A stretch of 64,000 nt of DNA from Hofstenia miamia (lineage: Eukaryota; Xenacoelomorpha; Acoela; Hofsteniidae), in NCBI GenBank assembly GCA_900660155.1, contig CABFPE010000077.1:1008947-1072946 (forward strand), read 5' to 3'. Below the pieces are notes generated by a model. The model searched no databases and had not been told where the DNA came from. It was given only the letters and a program-made list of their open reading frames with translations. The translations under genes and the position numbers were made by a program. Shown here one piece after another: positions 1-11,752 of this stretch (positions are counted from its first letter, which is position 1; every line of letters begins with the position of its first letter).

Positions 1-1364
1 TTATTACTAAACTGCAAGCACATTATTTTCTTGGCTGACATGATCCTTCAGTTTTAGTTATTATTAATCAAAAGCTAACACAAAACAATGGTAGACTATT
101 CAATGCAAAACTACTTACTTAATCTAGTTTCCAAAAATGAAAGGAAATGATTCTAATTGTGTAAAGACAACCAGATTGTCAACATGATCGGACACAATAT
201 TAAAGATAAAAACAAAAAAAATTGTTACAAGATTAGGCTCATCATTAATTTCTTAGAAAAAATGTTCCGAGCCATTTAGATAATCGAAAGTCAAGATCTC
301 ATGGGGCAATAATTTACAATGACTACTTTGTTCTATAAGTATAAGACCCCAAACCCGTTGAGGCACTCAAAATCAGAGGTCGTTAAGTTATAAAATTCTG
401 GATCGGAAGCCTTACGCAAAGATAGCTTTGTAGAGAACATGGATTGCGTGAATGTAAATGAAATTCGAGACAATACTAATTCATGTGGTGTCCTATGATT
501 TTGGATATCTTTATTAGATTTCTTAACAGAATGATATTAAATATATATTTAATAAATTCTTTTTCGTATCAATTGATAAGAACAAAAACTCATGGAATGA
601 ACTTAACTGGTTTTATTAACCGGATCTTTAAAAATTAGGGTTGTTTACACATATCTATATTCACATTCAAGTTAATTTAACATCTTAACATACTATCCCG
701 AAAATTTTCATTCACCAATAGCCAGTAAATCAATTTTTTTTCAATAAATAGTCCAAAATGTAAAAAATTGAATTATTGAAAACTAACTTACTGCAGAAAA
801 AATTTAATTGCAATTATTACAAAGCAAAAAGTGGTTTCCGGCAATCCCACATTCTATGTAACTCCACTTTTGACAAACTCGACACTCCAAAATGTCAGTT
901 TAAGTAGCTAAGTTATTGAGAGTACAATACCGACTCACTGCGTTACTCCATACGCCGACTCTTATAGACCAGTGTTTCCATTTCATTGTACCGCTTCGCT
1001 TTAGCACTATCTTGGCCAGTTTCTAGTTATATCACATGATTTTTAGCATTCATATTTACTTTGTCATATTCAGAGCAAATGCCATTTAGGACTGCACACT
1101 CTCCTCAGATATGAGACTTCGTAGGCTGTCCTTGTTTGGAAAACGATCTCTCTACATTTGCTTCAGTTACCGCAACGTCTGAGATTGCCAGGACAAATCG
1201 AGACAATTGACACTAGGTCGGAGACTTTACGGCCCAATAGTCTTGTATTTCTTTTCTGGCTCATAAACTCGAGCTATGAGTTCTCCGATTTTCAAGAAAG
1301 TGTCTGAGTGTGAGAATACCTGACCGTGTGCCTGGGCCCCATGCCGATAGATATTTCATTAAAA
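1..1364. other. Intergenic, no gene recognised
   Basis: AT-rich sequence with stops in all frames. The part from about 840 to 1320 is somewhat richer in GC, but no ORF, splice pattern or repeat could be recognised in it. Confidence 0.5.
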
Positions 1365-1372
1365 TTCTGGTC

Positions 1373-1729
1373 TAGAGGCCGACGGTATACGGAACTGAAG
1401 CGGTTTTTTGGTAAAACCAAAAACCGAACCGAATGTATTTTGCAAATACCGTGCCAGACGTTTTTTGATGACTACATGCAATTGATTATGCATGTAATTG
1501 CTCTAAGCGGGGAGGGACATGCACAATCCCGTCGCTCTTATCCAAACAAAAAAGAACTTGTGTCTGCTTAATTACCTTCTGTGGTTGTAATCATGACTTG
1601 TAACATAACACAATAAAAATCTTCTGTTGTAAATTGTTTTCATACCGAACCTAACAGAAACCGCGGTATTTTTTGCAGGAACTAAATCGTACCAAACCGA
1701 CTATAAAATTTCAAAACCGTTGGTCTCTA
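1373..1729. mobile_element. Non-autonomous hAT element (357 bp)
   Basis: The ends are imperfect inverted repeats of the hAT type: the left end reads TAGAGGCCGACGGT and the reverse complement of the right end reads TAGAGACCAACGGT. Immediately outside are near-identical 8-bp target duplications, ttctggtc at 1365-1372 and ttctgggc at 1730-1737, the size made by hAT transposases. The interior has further copies of an ACCGAAC/CGGTTT-like motif near both ends and codes for nothing convincing. An 81-codon open frame at 1326-1571 crosses the left boundary and is therefore not a gene. Confidence 0.8.
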
Positions 1730-1737
1730 TTCTGGGC

Positions 1738-2527
1738 TATATTCGCGTGTCAATATGAAATTAATGAGTTATTGGCTTAATAATCTGGCTAATTTTCCCT
1801 CCCAAAGATCTTGGGTCAACCTCCAAGCCCCAAGATTGACCCAATATCCAAGATTCCAACCCTACCTCAACATCAGAACTTTCAAGGCCAGACCAAGAAT
1901 TTGACTGAGATCTTCCTTAAATACATAAGTAATATATTATATCATAGCGGCTGTTAACTGCATTGACCAGACGTTCATGAAATTCCATTTGTGATGGCAC
2001 ATCTTTTTGAAGACTACAAAAAATCCCTTCTTTTTAATGGCCCATTAATGAAATTATTATTTCCTAAATCCTTTTCAAAACAAGTTTGATTGTTTTGATT
2101 TAGAGTGTTAAATATATACTGTAAATACAATTTGAAAAATTCAATGATAAAATCCTATTTGTCATGCTAACTATAAATAACATTATTCTAATTATTCTAG
2201 TTTATGTAAAACACGATGATTATTTCCGCGTGGAATTCCTAAGATAATTAGTTGTGATTAAAAAAATTTGCAAACAAACGATGATTATTTAGGCCACGGT
2301 TAGACTAGTGATTGTTTCAAAAGTGATTTATCATATTTGAAAGAATTGCATGTCTAACCACCCGAGATAATTTGCTGCTAAAAACAGACGATTGCATATT
2401 TTTATTCGAAAAACACTTTTTGCAATTTTTTTTCTGTAAAAATAGTTGTCAGGCCCCCCGTTTTAAAAATCCTAAACGCGCCACTGTTTAGAAGCTATTA
2501 CATTCATGTGAAACAGGTTTTCTTTCA
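1738..2527. other. Intergenic; one orphan hAT-like end
   Basis: No gene was seen. At 2451-2486 the sequence runs from a CCCCCC tract to cgcgccactg. In reverse this reads CAGTGGCGCG followed by an AT-rich stretch and a G run, which is the look of a hAT terminus. No partner end was found to its left, so it is probably a truncated element. Confidence 0.35.
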
Positions 2528-3241
2528 GTGCACGAGTTGTGCAATTCACAATATAATTGCAATATCTCCTGGCTGCATCCATCATGCCAGATGTATGGCA
2601 AAGACAATTTAGTCTATGACTATTTTCATTTTCCGCCATCAATTCATTTTGACACCTCGAGAAGAACAAGGCTATTGATTTTTCTTCACACTTACAAAAA
2701 GATCTGGATATCAGCTCCAAAGGCAGCTTGGGCGCCAATGAATGATTTGAAACTTTGTCAAAAGTTATCAGGTTATGACAAAGTTGGAGTCAAATCCACT
2801 TGCACTCCAAAAATCGCAGATCACTTACGGAATTTTTCTGAGAATCTTATCGGGCTTGCCATTTTCAACAAGAGAGTTTCAGAGCAAGAAAAGGAAGCGA
2901 TTGTGAAAGAAATGAAACAAGTCGAAGGATGGAAAACACACAGAAAATGCCCATGGTAGACATGTCCACAATTCATGAGAAAACTTTGCCCAATTTCACA
3001 ACTCGACGTTAAAATCTTTCGAAGTTTTCAATTCTCAGACTCCTTCCTTTCTGTAAGTCACTCTGAATGGAAAGACTTGAATGAATTTGAATGTGACTCA
3101 TTTCTCTCCTGTGTGTTACAAATGAGAGCGCAGAATGAGGCATGGGCCTTATTCAAGAATTTAATGAGTAGGTTGATTCAGAAACAAGAGCAGCTCCAGT
3201 ATTTCCTCACTGTCATTTTGGAACATCGACATGATACCTAA
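2528..3241 (+). pseudogene. Broken ORF of a multicopy invertebrate-type protein
   Basis: Two open stretches in the same frame, 2528-2956 and 2975-3241, are separated by a TAG at 2957-2959. The best reading shifts frame between them: just after codon 2954-2956 a neighbouring frame gives VDMSTIHEKTLPNF before the main frame resumes. Recognisable blocks are DHLRNFSENLIGLAIFN (about residues 95-112) and, in the second part, QEQLQYFLTVILEHR near the C-terminus. From memory these resemble a family of uncharacterised proteins found in many copies in arthropod and cnidarian genomes (pattern EEQLQFLLQVV..HR), but this was not verified. No known domain is assigned. It is probably a dead copy of a repeated gene, perhaps carried by a transposon. 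Confidence 0.5.
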
Positions 3242-3469
3242 ACTTTTCAAAGGCAACAATCCTTTCACAACTAAAATGATAAGACGTGAGAATGTTTCTT
3301 GTAAGTGTTTCTTATGTAACATTTAAACCATATCTTGATTTACATTATGATAAATTGTTAAGTAGATAATCACAAGGCTAAAATCAAGGAGATTTTTCAG
3401 AATAAAATGGATGCAATTGGTGGAATAAAATAAATATAATATTTATATTTTTATATTTATGTTTGCATA

Positions 3470-3610
3470 AACTCAAAATCTAGGAAAACCGCATATATAA
3501 AACCCTTCTTAAAATCTGGGTTACCAAAATTGGCTTCAAAGTATCATCCTATAAGCATTTACTGAAAATGTCTCTAATTCTAGAAAATCTTTGATATTAT
3601 CAACATTCTA
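3470..3610 (+). pseudogene. LINE reverse transcriptase scrap
   Basis: A short reading on the plus strand gives KPFLKSGLPKLASKYHPISI. This fits the conserved start of LINE reverse transcriptases (K.G.P......YRPISL) with R replaced by H. The frame ends at a TGA immediately after it. Nothing else of the RT is legible here. The 400-bp dispersed repeat that follows may be part of the same decayed element. Confidence 0.4.
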
Positions 3611-4010
3611 TTCACACTTGGTGTGCATTCAATAATGATATTCAATGTAATTGTGTAATAAACCAAAATAATTATAATTAATTAGACAGTTTATATGCCA
3701 TAGCTAGAGTGACCAACCTATTAAATGAGAAATTTATATCTGATAAAATCAAATTGTTTTTGCCTTTGGTGTTAATTAATGAGATTAGGCAAACAAAAAT
3801 GAATGACTTGGCTTTGATATATAATAAATGTGTCAATTGCTTTGGGTATATTTTTATTATAAATTGTTTGTTGTTTATATTTGATTATAATTATAAATAT
3901 GTTTATATTGTAGAATGATAAATTTGCAAATGGTAGCATATAATCTTAGGAAATCTTTGACAGACAGGATGGCAATGTTTGAGAACCAGACCATACTGAA
4001 CCAGACTGGA
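3605..4010 (+). repeat. Dispersed repeat, second copy at 40935-41330
   Basis: This stretch aligns by eye, with many substitutions and small indels, to 40935-41330 in the same orientation. Shared blocks include atgaraaatttatatctg, aaaatcaaattgtttttgcc and aatcttaggraaatct. The 69-codon open frame at 3709-3918 is not kept open in the other copy, so no protein is called. The repeat family is not recognised. Confidence 0.55.
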
Positions 4011-5300
4011 CCTGATCACTTCCAGATCTGCTGAGTCTTGGTCATTCCCCTTAGAACTGAGATTTCAGTCTATTTGCAACTCTGGCTTTAGCCTGCCTAA
4101 TACATAAATCCTAGACTTGCCTCTGCCTTTAATTCTACCATGTTGGTTTCCTAACAACACATGCAAAAAAACTGAAAAAATTTCAACACATAGTATTTAA
4201 ATGGATCAGTCTGGTGGTCACTGCTATAAAGAATACTTATTAACTTTAAATACTCTGCCAATATGCTTTAAAAGAATGTATAATGACTTATTATTTTTGT
4301 AGAAATTTTCTATAAGAAAATAGACATCAATCCAGACATGTATTTGCCATATGTTGAATTTCCATATGAAACAAGGCATTCATCATCCTCTATTCTCTAT
4401 AAAGCAGACACATAAATTCACTTTTGGTAAAAATTCAAAAGTTCTAAATGTGATAAATACTGCAATAATTGTACTTATTTTTCATTAATATTCCAAAATT
4501 GGAACAATTGTGTGAAGTTGTCTTCATTTTGTTTCAAATTGGATATTGAAGGTGTAAATATATTTGTGAAATAGTAACAATTAACTAATACCACTAATTT
4601 CATATGAAAATAATATGCAATCAAGTAGACTAACACCAAATTAGCCATTTGGATTTAGGTACAATAAATATAAGGGTAATGTTTAACAAACTTTGAGAAA
4701 AATACATTTAATAATTTAATGATGACGATTTTTATGTATGTAGAACTATGATAAAATTATTTACTCTATTTTTTTACTGAGTCTTGGAAATATAATAAGC
4801 CATTTGAAACACAGTAAGAAAGTTTCTGATAAATATAATGATTTTCACTTTGTTTCATAGTTTGAAAAAACAATTAAAACATGCATATTGTAGATATTTT
4901 AGTGGACTCCTTTTTCAATCATTAAATCTTTTAAAACCCTGTGAAATTTTTAAAGCAACAATTTCTAAAGATTTGATTTAGCAAAGTTATTACAATTAAT
5001 TTGTTAGAAAATTATAAAAAACAAGTCAAAGAATTACTAAAGTTCTTTGCCAACATAACATCTAATTAATATCCATGTGGTGTTTATGTCATCATAAGTT
5101 TTTTAAGTAATATATTTATAAAGCATTCATATGAACACTCATTTTCTGTGTGGTTAGCTATTTTTAACCATTTTATCTCAATATTTGGCAATTCAGGCAT
5201 CTGTCATAGTTTGAATGCCTTTCAACAAGCTAATTGAAATGTTAAATTCATTGTGCAACAAACTTATTTCTCTAACTAAGCAAAGAGGAATAAATCAAAA
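4011..5300. other. AT-rich intergenic, nothing recognised
   Basis: No ORF, repeat boundary or RNA gene is visible. Confidence 0.5.
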
Positions 5301-5771
5301 TCTAGTTAGAAGCATTATTTCATAATGGTAGGAATCAGACATTGAAGATCTTGAGTGTCTAATGTTACACAGAGAGCAGAGCTTTGCACCATTTTCCCCT
5401 TTGAGAACATTGTTTTAATTCATGATTTGTCCCAGAGCATGCAATTATCTTGTTAAGAGACAGATGATGCCATTTAACTCAAGTGTTTTGCTCTAGGGCC
5501 AGCCCCATTGTGTAGCATCTGCTAAATAATATTTCAGTTGTCATCAACTGTTTGCAACCAAGCATTGAATATGAATGATTACCACTACTTGTGAAATAAT
5601 GCAATTATGTATAATGGATGAATTAAATATTTGTTCATAATGTTGGTTTGCCAAAACATGTAAAATTGGAATCAGATTAATTTAACCTACAACAATAATT
5701 ATTGAGTTTCTAGTTAGAAGCAGCCCTTAATAATGGTAGGAATTAGGCACTGAAGATCTTGAGTGTCTAAT
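5301..5771. repeat. 63-bp direct repeat pair (5301-5363 and 5709-5771)
   Basis: Both copies begin tctagttagaagca and end gaagatcttgagtgtctaat, with the block taatggtaggaat in between and only a handful of mismatches. They lie 408 bp apart. The pair could be the ends of a short direct-repeat element or a local duplication. The intervening sequence is not duplicated and shows no ORF. Confidence 0.7.
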
Positions 5772-7662
5772 ATACTTTAAGCTTGTATTTATTTATATTT
5801 AACAAATATTATAACAAGATTGATTATAAAAAATTAAATTATAGCTTACATACAAATTAACAAAAACACTAACAACTTTGTAGAGTATCCTACACAATAA
5901 TCAAATAAAGTAATTATCATTATACAGAGCTGAGTGAGGAATGTGTGTTTTGAACCAAAGCACATAGGATTCAAAAACCATTGATGGCTCACAATTGTTT
6001 CCATTATTGACCATTATTGGGACTAGTACTGGGCAATTAATGGTATAGCCATATATCCAACAATTAGCCAACAATACAACTTAAAAAAATATTGCCAGAT
6101 GTTTTCAAATATATTTAAATTATAAATAATATGAATATAAATTAGTTTAGTAAAAAATTATGGCTTGAGTAAAAAATCAAAATAGTGATTGCAGTTAGTT
6201 TATATATTTGTTTTATATTTTATAGAATGTTATTCAATGACAATTTTGTATTTTGTACAATATGAATAATAAAATAACTAAAAGCAATTCACTCAAATAG
6301 CAGAAAAGTTAAATTAAGAAAAATAATAATTCAATTAGTAAATTTAAATAAGAGTGTAAAAAACCTGACTTTCCTATTACTTTTCATTAGGCAATCTTTT
6401 TTCTGGTGTTGATGTAGTCACTTTCAGGTGCTTCTTTATGCAATGCACAATCCTGATTTGTTTATTTCTGAATTTCAAATGGAAACATCTGTCAAATGTT
6501 GCTTACAACAACTGTTGATATTGCACATTTAAAATTTCAGCTAGGATAGAACAAAGTTTATTTTGTCCTCAACTTTTCACTCAAAATAGTTACAGATTAG
6601 TTTCATTTGCTACATATTAAAAATATTTGAAATAATGAATGAAACTAAATTACAATTTTTGGAGATGGCATCCCAATTTGTTAGAATTAAGTAGTGCTTT
6701 ATTAAGTATTTTCATTTCAATTGGATCTGTTCAAACTCTTTACCAATAATTTGCATATGAAATATAAGAATAACTATATGTCAGTCAATGATAATGTATC
6801 TACATTTATTAATTCCATTTTCCCTACTTCTGTTGAAAATTTGATTCTGTTTGTAAGCCAATCTTTAGTGAACAAATGCACAGTATAAAGCTAGTGTGAT
6901 ATGCTACTTCAAAAATATTCAAAAGACCAATTTCATAAAATATTTATGTATTACTTTCTAAGTGGAGTAGAAATTTCCAACTTTATATTTATAATTTATC
7001 TAGTTTCAACTACAATGGTTTGACAAAATTATTTTGTTGGTGAAGTGGAGGTTATTGTGACATCAGCATGGAAATCTGCATTGATGAACACCAGGATTTG
7101 CTGATGTCTCAGTAATTAACAACCTGACTCCAGTGCTAAATGAGCCTATTCCTACTAAAAGTTGAAGGTAGCTGGGAGATCAGGTAAGAGAAGGGTGCAT
7201 TAGACAGGAACCCTAATTTAAATAAAGAGAGAGAGAAGCCCTACAATTTCCTGAGTGTAAAGTGTACTCCACATGCTCATGTACCTAAATTCAGTGCAGG
7301 CCTCAGCTCATGCAATTTCGGTGCTGCAAAAAAATATAATAAACATAATAAATGACAAGCAGTTCTGAAAAGATCTACACCTAAAACTGCCAAAGTGCTG
7401 TAGTGATGAACTTGTAAAGCTGTGCCTGAACAAGGCACCCTTGGCAACAATCAGATAATTTAGAAAAGCATTTTAATAAATTACATACACAACTAGAAGT
7501 AAGGGTAGAGTAAAATCTATTAAACTTTTGATAACAAAATCCAAGTGTTTAAACAGAAAACAGGTATTTCATCAACAAAAGTAACACTAAAAGCATACCA
7601 TGAACTATGAGTAAAAAACTAACAGGTCCCTTGTTAACCTTTTGCATGGTAATCAACTAAAT
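5772..7662. other. AT-rich intergenic, nothing recognised
   Basis: Non-coding in all frames. The part from about 7020 to 7450 is less AT-rich and has a purine run (gagagagaga at about 7226-7236), but no known repeat or gene was recognised. Confidence 0.45.
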
Positions 7663-7671
7663 CAAAAATAC

Positions 7672-7836
7672 TGCATGGCAGATTATTTAAACTTTCAAAA
7701 ATAGCACAAATTGTTTAACACTTATTAAGTCAGTTGAGGCAATTACAAATTCATGTAAATATATTGTACAATTAATATTTATTAATTTCCAAATACTAAT
7801 TATGAAAATGTTTGTAAGGCATTGGTTGATGCCACA
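7672..7836 (-). repeat. 3' LTR of the Gypsy element
   Basis: On the minus strand it starts TGTGGCATCAACC at 7836. It matches 13134-13298 over the same 165 bp with about 16 substitutions and no indels. A polypurine tract (GGATAGGGGGGCA on the minus strand, 7837-7849) lies directly before it, which fixes its 5' boundary. Confidence 0.9.
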
Positions 7837-7852
7837 TGCCCCCCTATCCTGG
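7837..7852 (-). promoter_or_regulatory. Polypurine tract of the Gypsy element
   Basis: The minus strand reads AGGATAGGGGGGCA right up to the TG that opens the 3' LTR. This is the position where plus-strand DNA synthesis of LTR retrotransposons is primed. Confidence 0.75.
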
Positions 7853-7858
7853 GCTATT

Positions 7859-9060
7859 TCAATCCAACAATTCAATGATATCAGGCTGTATGAGTTGCTG
7901 AGCATATTGTAACAATGAGATAGCACATGGTTCACCCCAAGATAAGATATCAGAGAATTCAGTTGAATGAGTTGCATAGCAGATTGATTCTAGTTCTGTA
8001 GTAAGAGTTTTAGTAAATTTGTAGAACTTAGGGTTGATCATTTGAGTAGATATTGGTAAGGCATTTCATAGTAAATTAATTTTTCTGGTAAAAATATTGT
8101 AAAATTTGTAGTAGAGATATCATCCTTTCAGAGTGATGAGTAGTGTCATGTGAGCATCAATGTCAGATGTGTAAGCTTCATCTTCCTTGATTGTAGTGTC
8201 TTGATAGAAAATTTTAAAGAAAGAATACAAATTAGTGATTTAACCTCATCAAAATAAATTGATGTGTACTCACTGAGTACGTCCTCTGTAATTAGATTGG
8301 GTTCATTAATGTTGGCATGCATCATTGTTATAATTTCAATGTGTTTTGAAACATCATAATATTTGAGTGTTTTTTGAATTAAATAAGTCCAGAGGAGGTC
8401 ATTCATCCCAGAGAATAAGATAACAGTTTTGGATGGAAGCTTTGTGAGGAAATGTTTGAAGTGATTGATTTGATCAGCTACAGGCTTACCATTTTGGAAG
8501 AAATACTCTAGTGTGCAGCTCCAAATAGGTGAGATTGAGTGGTATCCAAAATAACAATAGTAAGTTTGATTTTAGAGGATTTATCCAGTTTATAAGCCAG
8601 AAATATTTTCTCTATAAGTTTGGTATCAGATAGTTCCTCAGTTTTAATGAAATATATAACTAGTAAATTTTCTAGAGATAGATTAACTTCCAATTGCATA
8701 ATCAAATTGTCTTTGTAAGTTAACTGATGAAGATTAGCAATACAAAATTCTGCATCAATTTAGTATGAATGGTACTGTGATAATAGGATTGATTCATTTC
8801 TTCACAAATCTCATGCAGAGTATTAATAGCAGGATTATTTTCTGCATCTATAGGATAAAGTAATACAGAACACTAAATTTGTGATTAGGAGTATCCAATT
8901 GTTTGTTTATGAACAGTTTTGTCTCTGGAGATAACTGAGATTTGGTAATGTAACATGCAGTTCTGGTGGCAATGAAGTAAGGATGAAGCATTTCAGTGCC
9001 AACATTTGAAAGATGTGCATGATGTTGATACTGCTGTTCCAATGAGCATTGCTGAGAGGC
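7859..9060 (-). pseudogene. Post-pol ORF of the Gypsy element, SGNH-hydrolase-like
   Basis: After the integrase and before the 3' LTR lies a 1.2-kb coding remnant on the minus strand, split into open pieces at 9042-8848, 8705-8508, 8406-8146 and 8041-7859 that need frameshifts to connect. It does not resemble an envelope: no signal peptide, no transmembrane helix, no cysteine pattern. Three spaced motifs recall SGNH/GDSL hydrolases. These are a hydrophobic strand followed by LDTTQSHLFG (family block I has GDSx), then VILFSGMNDL (block III, GxND, intact), then FSDILSWGE near the C-terminus (block V is DxxH; here D is present and H would be replaced by S). The spacing is plausible for a 200-aa SGNH fold. 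The identification is by motif only; the alternative is an unrelated lineage-specific retrotransposon protein. Confidence 0.4.
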
Positions 9061-9880
9061 AGATCTCTGTGAAGATACAGAACTTAGGGGGGGGGGTTTG
9101 AGTGATGCTGATGTTTCTTAGATTGAGGTAATACCAATGGTTGTAACACTGTCTCCTCTGTTATACAGCTTTCCAATTTTTGTTCAGCAGTATGTTCAAT
9201 GTCCATATCAGACCTCTCTGTAAAATGGCTACCTTAGCTGTACCATGGGTAGGTGCTCAGCAAGGTTGAATGACCACTCAATTCACCTTTGCTCTCCATG
9301 CTGTAACATGGAGAGGATGAAGGGTTCAACGTTCAACAAGTGCATGAGTTGATAGCAATTGGGTCATTGCTCCCAAACTAGGTTTGTAGTTTCCACCAGC
9401 ATCCAACCTGTATGATGAATGGAAGACTGGACTCCTAGTTCAGTGTGAGTGTTTGATTCTGCTACACTACTGCTCACTACTGAAATGTTTTGATGGAGTT
9501 TGCTTCATTTGAATGAAGGTGAAAATGAATGTTAAGATTGAGATCCCATTCTGTGGGATTTATTGTGTTTTTTTTGTGCACTTTGTGATTAGGTAATGTT
9601 CAAAGTTGAGGATTGGGTATGTTAGCAAATGTCACAGGGCCATCAAACAAATCTTCATGAACATCATCTAGCTCAGGCATTAGTGTAAAAGTGTTGTTGT
9701 TGTTATTTATGATTTGAAATGCATGTTTGTTATTGATGTCTTTAATTGTTCTACATAACAATTGGAAATTTCTTGTTGTACAAATTGTCTAGGTTGTATT
9801 TGTTACTGTCTAACACTTTAGTGTTTGTGTGTGGACCTGTCTAGGATTGCATGTTTGCATGTTTGTTTGCCATCAGTAGT
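9061..9880 (-). other. Gypsy element, unreadable part between integrase and 3' ORF
   Basis: This is internal to the retrotransposon. The minus strand has a C8-10 run and short A/C-rich open pieces, but no domain could be recognised. It should hold the C-terminal tail of pol and the beginning of the last ORF. Confidence 0.4.
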
Positions 9881-10570
9881 TTATACTGGTGTAAAAGAAT
9901 AAACTTTTTCTCCAACTTGAAGTGAATGACCGCATAAGTTTTTGTTGTAATTGCATATTTGGTACACTAAGCTTTTCTTATTGAACATGCAAATGGTTTC
10001 ATGTATTTCCTGGAGTTGCTGCATCAAGTCTTTGATGTAATCATTTTTTGGTAAAGGTTTGTATTGTTTATACATCATTGCTATTGGTGTATTAGCTTCA
10101 TGACCATATGTCACTTTGAAGGGTGTAAGACCAGTTGTGGAGTGAACCCTAGTGTTGTAAAAGTATTCAATATGGGAAAGTATGTATCTTGATTATTTGC
10201 CTCTGACTCTGGAAGTAGCAATACAAATTAATTTAATTAAAGTTTTGTTAAGTTGTTCTACTATGCCATTGCTTTGCTGATGGTATGGTGTGGCATGCTC
10301 ATGTAAGATGTTGAGCTGTTGTAGTAGTTCTTGTGTGAGAGAGCCTTCAAATTGTGTACCTCTATCAGATATTAGTGTAGTCATAGGACCAAAATGGAGA
10401 ATCCATGTGTGTAGTATTGCTGTGACAACAGTACATGCTGTTTGGTTGATGATGGGGACCATGTGAGCATATTTATTGAAGTTGTCAACTAAAACAAGTA
10501 TGTATTGGAAGGCTTTATCATCTTTCAACAATTGTTCAATATCTACATGGACTATATTGTTTGGACCAGT
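9881..10570 (-). pseudogene. Gypsy integrase (core and C-terminal part)
   Basis: The retroviral-type integrase would insert the element's cDNA into the genome. The core domain is open at 10531-10193. The first catalytic aspartate lies just upstream in the same frame within HVDIEQLL. The second is in LISDRGTQFEG and the glutamate in SNGIVEQLNKTL, so the D,D,E triad is readable. The block NKYAHMVPI is typical of Ty3/Gypsy integrases. After a frame break, 10114-9881 continues with MTYGHEANTPIAMM and ends VGEKVYSF, the post-core region and the beta-barrel-like C-terminus of this family. Upstream a degenerate zinc-binding region (CTTC at about 10640) is visible. No chromodomain was seen. Confidence 0.85.
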
Positions 10571-11143
10571 TGATGTAATTTTTTGAAGGTTAGTTTTTTG
10601 CTTTGGAAAATGTGTAGTGTTAGTTAGAATACAAGTGGTACATTTATTGATGATGTTGTTAATGATGGATCATACACCTATGCAAATGAACTGTGATGTT
10701 TATCTGTAACAAAAAGGAGACTATTTGCTTTTAAAGCCCATTTGTAGTTGTTGTAGTATTTATTGATTAAATTAGTTAATTGTGATTTTGGATTTTTTAT
10801 TTTATTTATTATTTCTTTTAATTATATATCATTATTTTGATGTTTAATGATCTCTTGTTCATTAATCTCCTCTTTTAGATGGACTGATAACATTGGATGG
10901 TCTTTTCTATCCATGTTAATGTCAGGCAAGTTATGGTATGCTGACTGGGAGATGAATGGAGAAGGAGCTTTCTCCTGGGTAAGTTTGGATTATCACAATT
11001 TTATTGTGGTAATGCAGTTAAGAGATTGGCATTTGTATGTTGTCTACCTTTTCTGTGAACTATAGTGAAATTGAAATTAGTCAAGTACTCAATCCAGTGA
11101 GCAATAATGTTGGATCAGTTGACAGAGAGTTTTTTCAACCAAC
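10571..11143 (-). pseudogene. Gypsy RNase H remnant and integrase zinc-finger remnant
   Basis: Short pieces in shifting frames can be read on the minus strand. One, near 11080-10990, ends in TIVHRKG, like the end of a Gypsy RNase H just before the linker. The other, at about 10700-10600, carries HH and CTTC spacings of the integrase HHCC finger. The intervening sequence is AT-rich and uninterpretable. The RT palm with the YxDD box is absent, so an internal deletion removed it. Confidence 0.5.
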
Positions 11144-11404
11144 TTATACCTTTTCATAAGTCAAGCATTGTAAAGAATGAATTTTGACATGAAGTGTACA
11201 GTATTGATCAATTTGACCAAGAGGATAAGCATCATTTTTGGTGATATTATTGAGCTTATGAAAATCTATGCATAATCTATATTTGTCATTTTGTTTGATG
11301 AACACTGTTGGCCATGTGTAAGGGCTTTTTGATGGCTGGATAATGCCATTATTCATTAAGTCCATAATGATTTTAGAGTATTCCAATTTTAGATGTTCTG
11401 GCAC
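11144..11404 (-). pseudogene. Gypsy reverse transcriptase, N-terminal part only
   Basis: The open piece contains the fingers region of Ty3/Gypsy RT: GIIQPSKSPYTWP, then KYRLCIDFHKLN (family R.C.DYR.LN), then KNDAYPL. It stops about 30 codons later, before the first catalytic aspartate block and the YxDD box. Upstream, at 11710-11408, a 100-codon open piece without a known domain is the protease-RT spacer. Confidence 0.85.
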
Positions 11405-11752
11405 AGGTCAGACTGGTTGTTGAATTGGTGTGTTGTTTACAGTTTCTATGCAGTTCTCCTCTCTGATGGCTTTCCCTACACTAATGGTGTTGAAATTGAA
11501 TGTGGTTTTATGTTTTTGCAATAACTTGAGAGAGTCCACTTTGGAGTTACTTAAGTGATGGTGTGAAGCTGTGGTAATGGTCAGTGCAGAAAGATTAGTG
11601 GTTTCATCAGAATCTGTTGTAATTGATAAAATTGGTTTTGGTTTCTTCTGCACAATGGTTATTACAGGTGAAGCATAGATTTTGATGTTCTCTGGTGTAA
11701 TGGTAATCAACTTATTGGTTTTGTTGAGTATTGCTGTAGTACAGGTATTATT

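Noticed and set aside
7687-7977. 96-codon minus frame over the 3' LTR
   Set aside because: It crosses the polypurine tract and the LTR boundary of the Gypsy element and is a shadow of the adjacent coding frame.
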